Positions 63,620 to 64,000 of a stretch of 64,000 bases of DNA are shown in pieces (the stretch's first letter is position 1; the number at the start of each line of letters is the position of its first letter). This DNA comes from Fratercula arctica (Eukaryota > Chordata > Aves > Charadriiformes > Alcidae), in NCBI GenBank assembly GCA_947846985.1, contig CANTUZ010000026.1, positions 52,248,730 through 52,312,729 of the forward strand, in the 5' to 3' direction. A model generated the notes under the pieces. The model made no database searches. It was given only the letters and a program-made list of their open reading frames with translations, and was not told where the DNA came from. The position numbers and the translations under genes are program-made.

Positions 63620-63958
63620 TTACAAAGCAGCTATAGTTCCATCTGCTTCTTTCTTGACATAAACAACTCCAGAGCTGGTCCTGTCTCTGCGATGCCGGAG
63701 AAGGGGAGGGTTTTGCAGCGGTGTTAGAGGGGCTAGGATGTAGATGGGATCATGGCCTGGGATTGGAGAATTCAGAGCACCTGAGTAGCGGACAGGATCC
63801 AGGAAAAGCCAAGCAGGCAAAGCTGAGCCAAAGTTTCCTGCCCAGCAGGAGCTCAGACTCGTGAGCTCACTGAGAGGCTGCCAAGCCTGCTGAGCCCTGC
63901 AGGTTATCATCCACACCTGCTTTGCCATGTAGGGTGTGATGAGGCAATTTAGAACCAT
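63620..63958 (-). CDS. Unrecognised 112-codon open frame at the right edge
   Basis: The minus-strand frame from the ATG at 63958 encodes 112 residues and stops at 63620-63622. The sequence is of moderate complexity (for example MAKQVWMITCRAQQAWQPLS and SGVVYVKKEADGTIAAL at the end) and has no domain I recognise. It lies immediately upstream, in minus sense, of the inferred polypurine tract and LTR, so it could be the tail of a retroviral gene; equally it could be chance in GC-rich DNA, where stops are rarer. The frame closes upstream inside the window, and no splice signals support it. Confidence 0.2.
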   Translation of the reverse strand: MVLNCLITPYMAKQVWMITCRAQQAWQPLSELTSLSSCWAGNFGSALPAWLFLDPVRYSGALNSPIPGHDPIYILAPLTPLQNPPLLRHRRDRTSSGVVYVKKEADGTIAAL

Positions 63959-64000
63959 CCAAAGAGACTGTTCCTCGGAGCAATGTTAGAAGGATCAGGA

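Noticed and set aside
1..64000. CRISPR arrays, tRNA, rRNA, operons
   Set aside because: No regularly spaced short perfect repeats, no cloverleaf sequence seen, no rRNA-like block; the repeats present are of vertebrate type.

Overview
The window looks like AT-rich, gene-poor vertebrate DNA from a bird. The best evidence is five 3'-end copies of the chicken-repeat-1 (CR1) LINE, which carry the characteristic CR1 reverse-transcriptase tail and the terminal CATAGAATCATAG-type repeats. There are also three solo long terminal repeats whose full-length sequence I recognise as families common in neoavian genomes. Nothing is bacterial: there are no operons, ribosome binding sites, CRISPR arrays or long uninterrupted genes. 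I cannot name the species. The sequence fits an intergenic gene desert or a very large intron; I found no exon that I can assign to a known gene, and no tRNA, rRNA or known small RNA.

Layout. 1-19.7 kb is single-copy AT-rich DNA with a degenerate ~35-bp tandem array (4.63-4.89 kb), a cysteine-rich ORF of unknown origin (9.53-9.83 kb) and homopolymer tracts. 19.68-20.72 kb is a complete 1.04-kb solo LTR, 22.79-23.27 kb is a second LTR of a different family, and 45.89-46.26 kb is a shortened member of that second family. CR1 copies lie at 34.2, 42.6, 45.4, 47.8 and 62.3 kb; all are truncated, and the last has lost about 400 bp internally. A small MIR-like SINE fragment sits near 24.65 kb. The last ~1.2 kb (62.8-64.0 kb) is the only CpG-dense part of the window and resembles a young retroviral insertion in minus orientation or, less likely, a CpG island.

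The most unusual structures are two local inverted duplications: a 70-bp near-perfect palindrome at 38.10-38.16 kb (27-bp perfect arms around a 6-base loop) and a pair of 94-bp inverted arms, 90/94 identical, separated by 317 bp at 56.85-57.35 kb. Neither matches a repeat family I recognise. The degenerate 35-bp tandem at 4.6 kb is a third unexplained structure.

I see no new multi-gene system. Genes do not work together here because there are no demonstrable host genes; the transcription-capable parts are the LTRs, which carry a TATA-like box or polyadenylation signal, and possibly the GC-rich right end.
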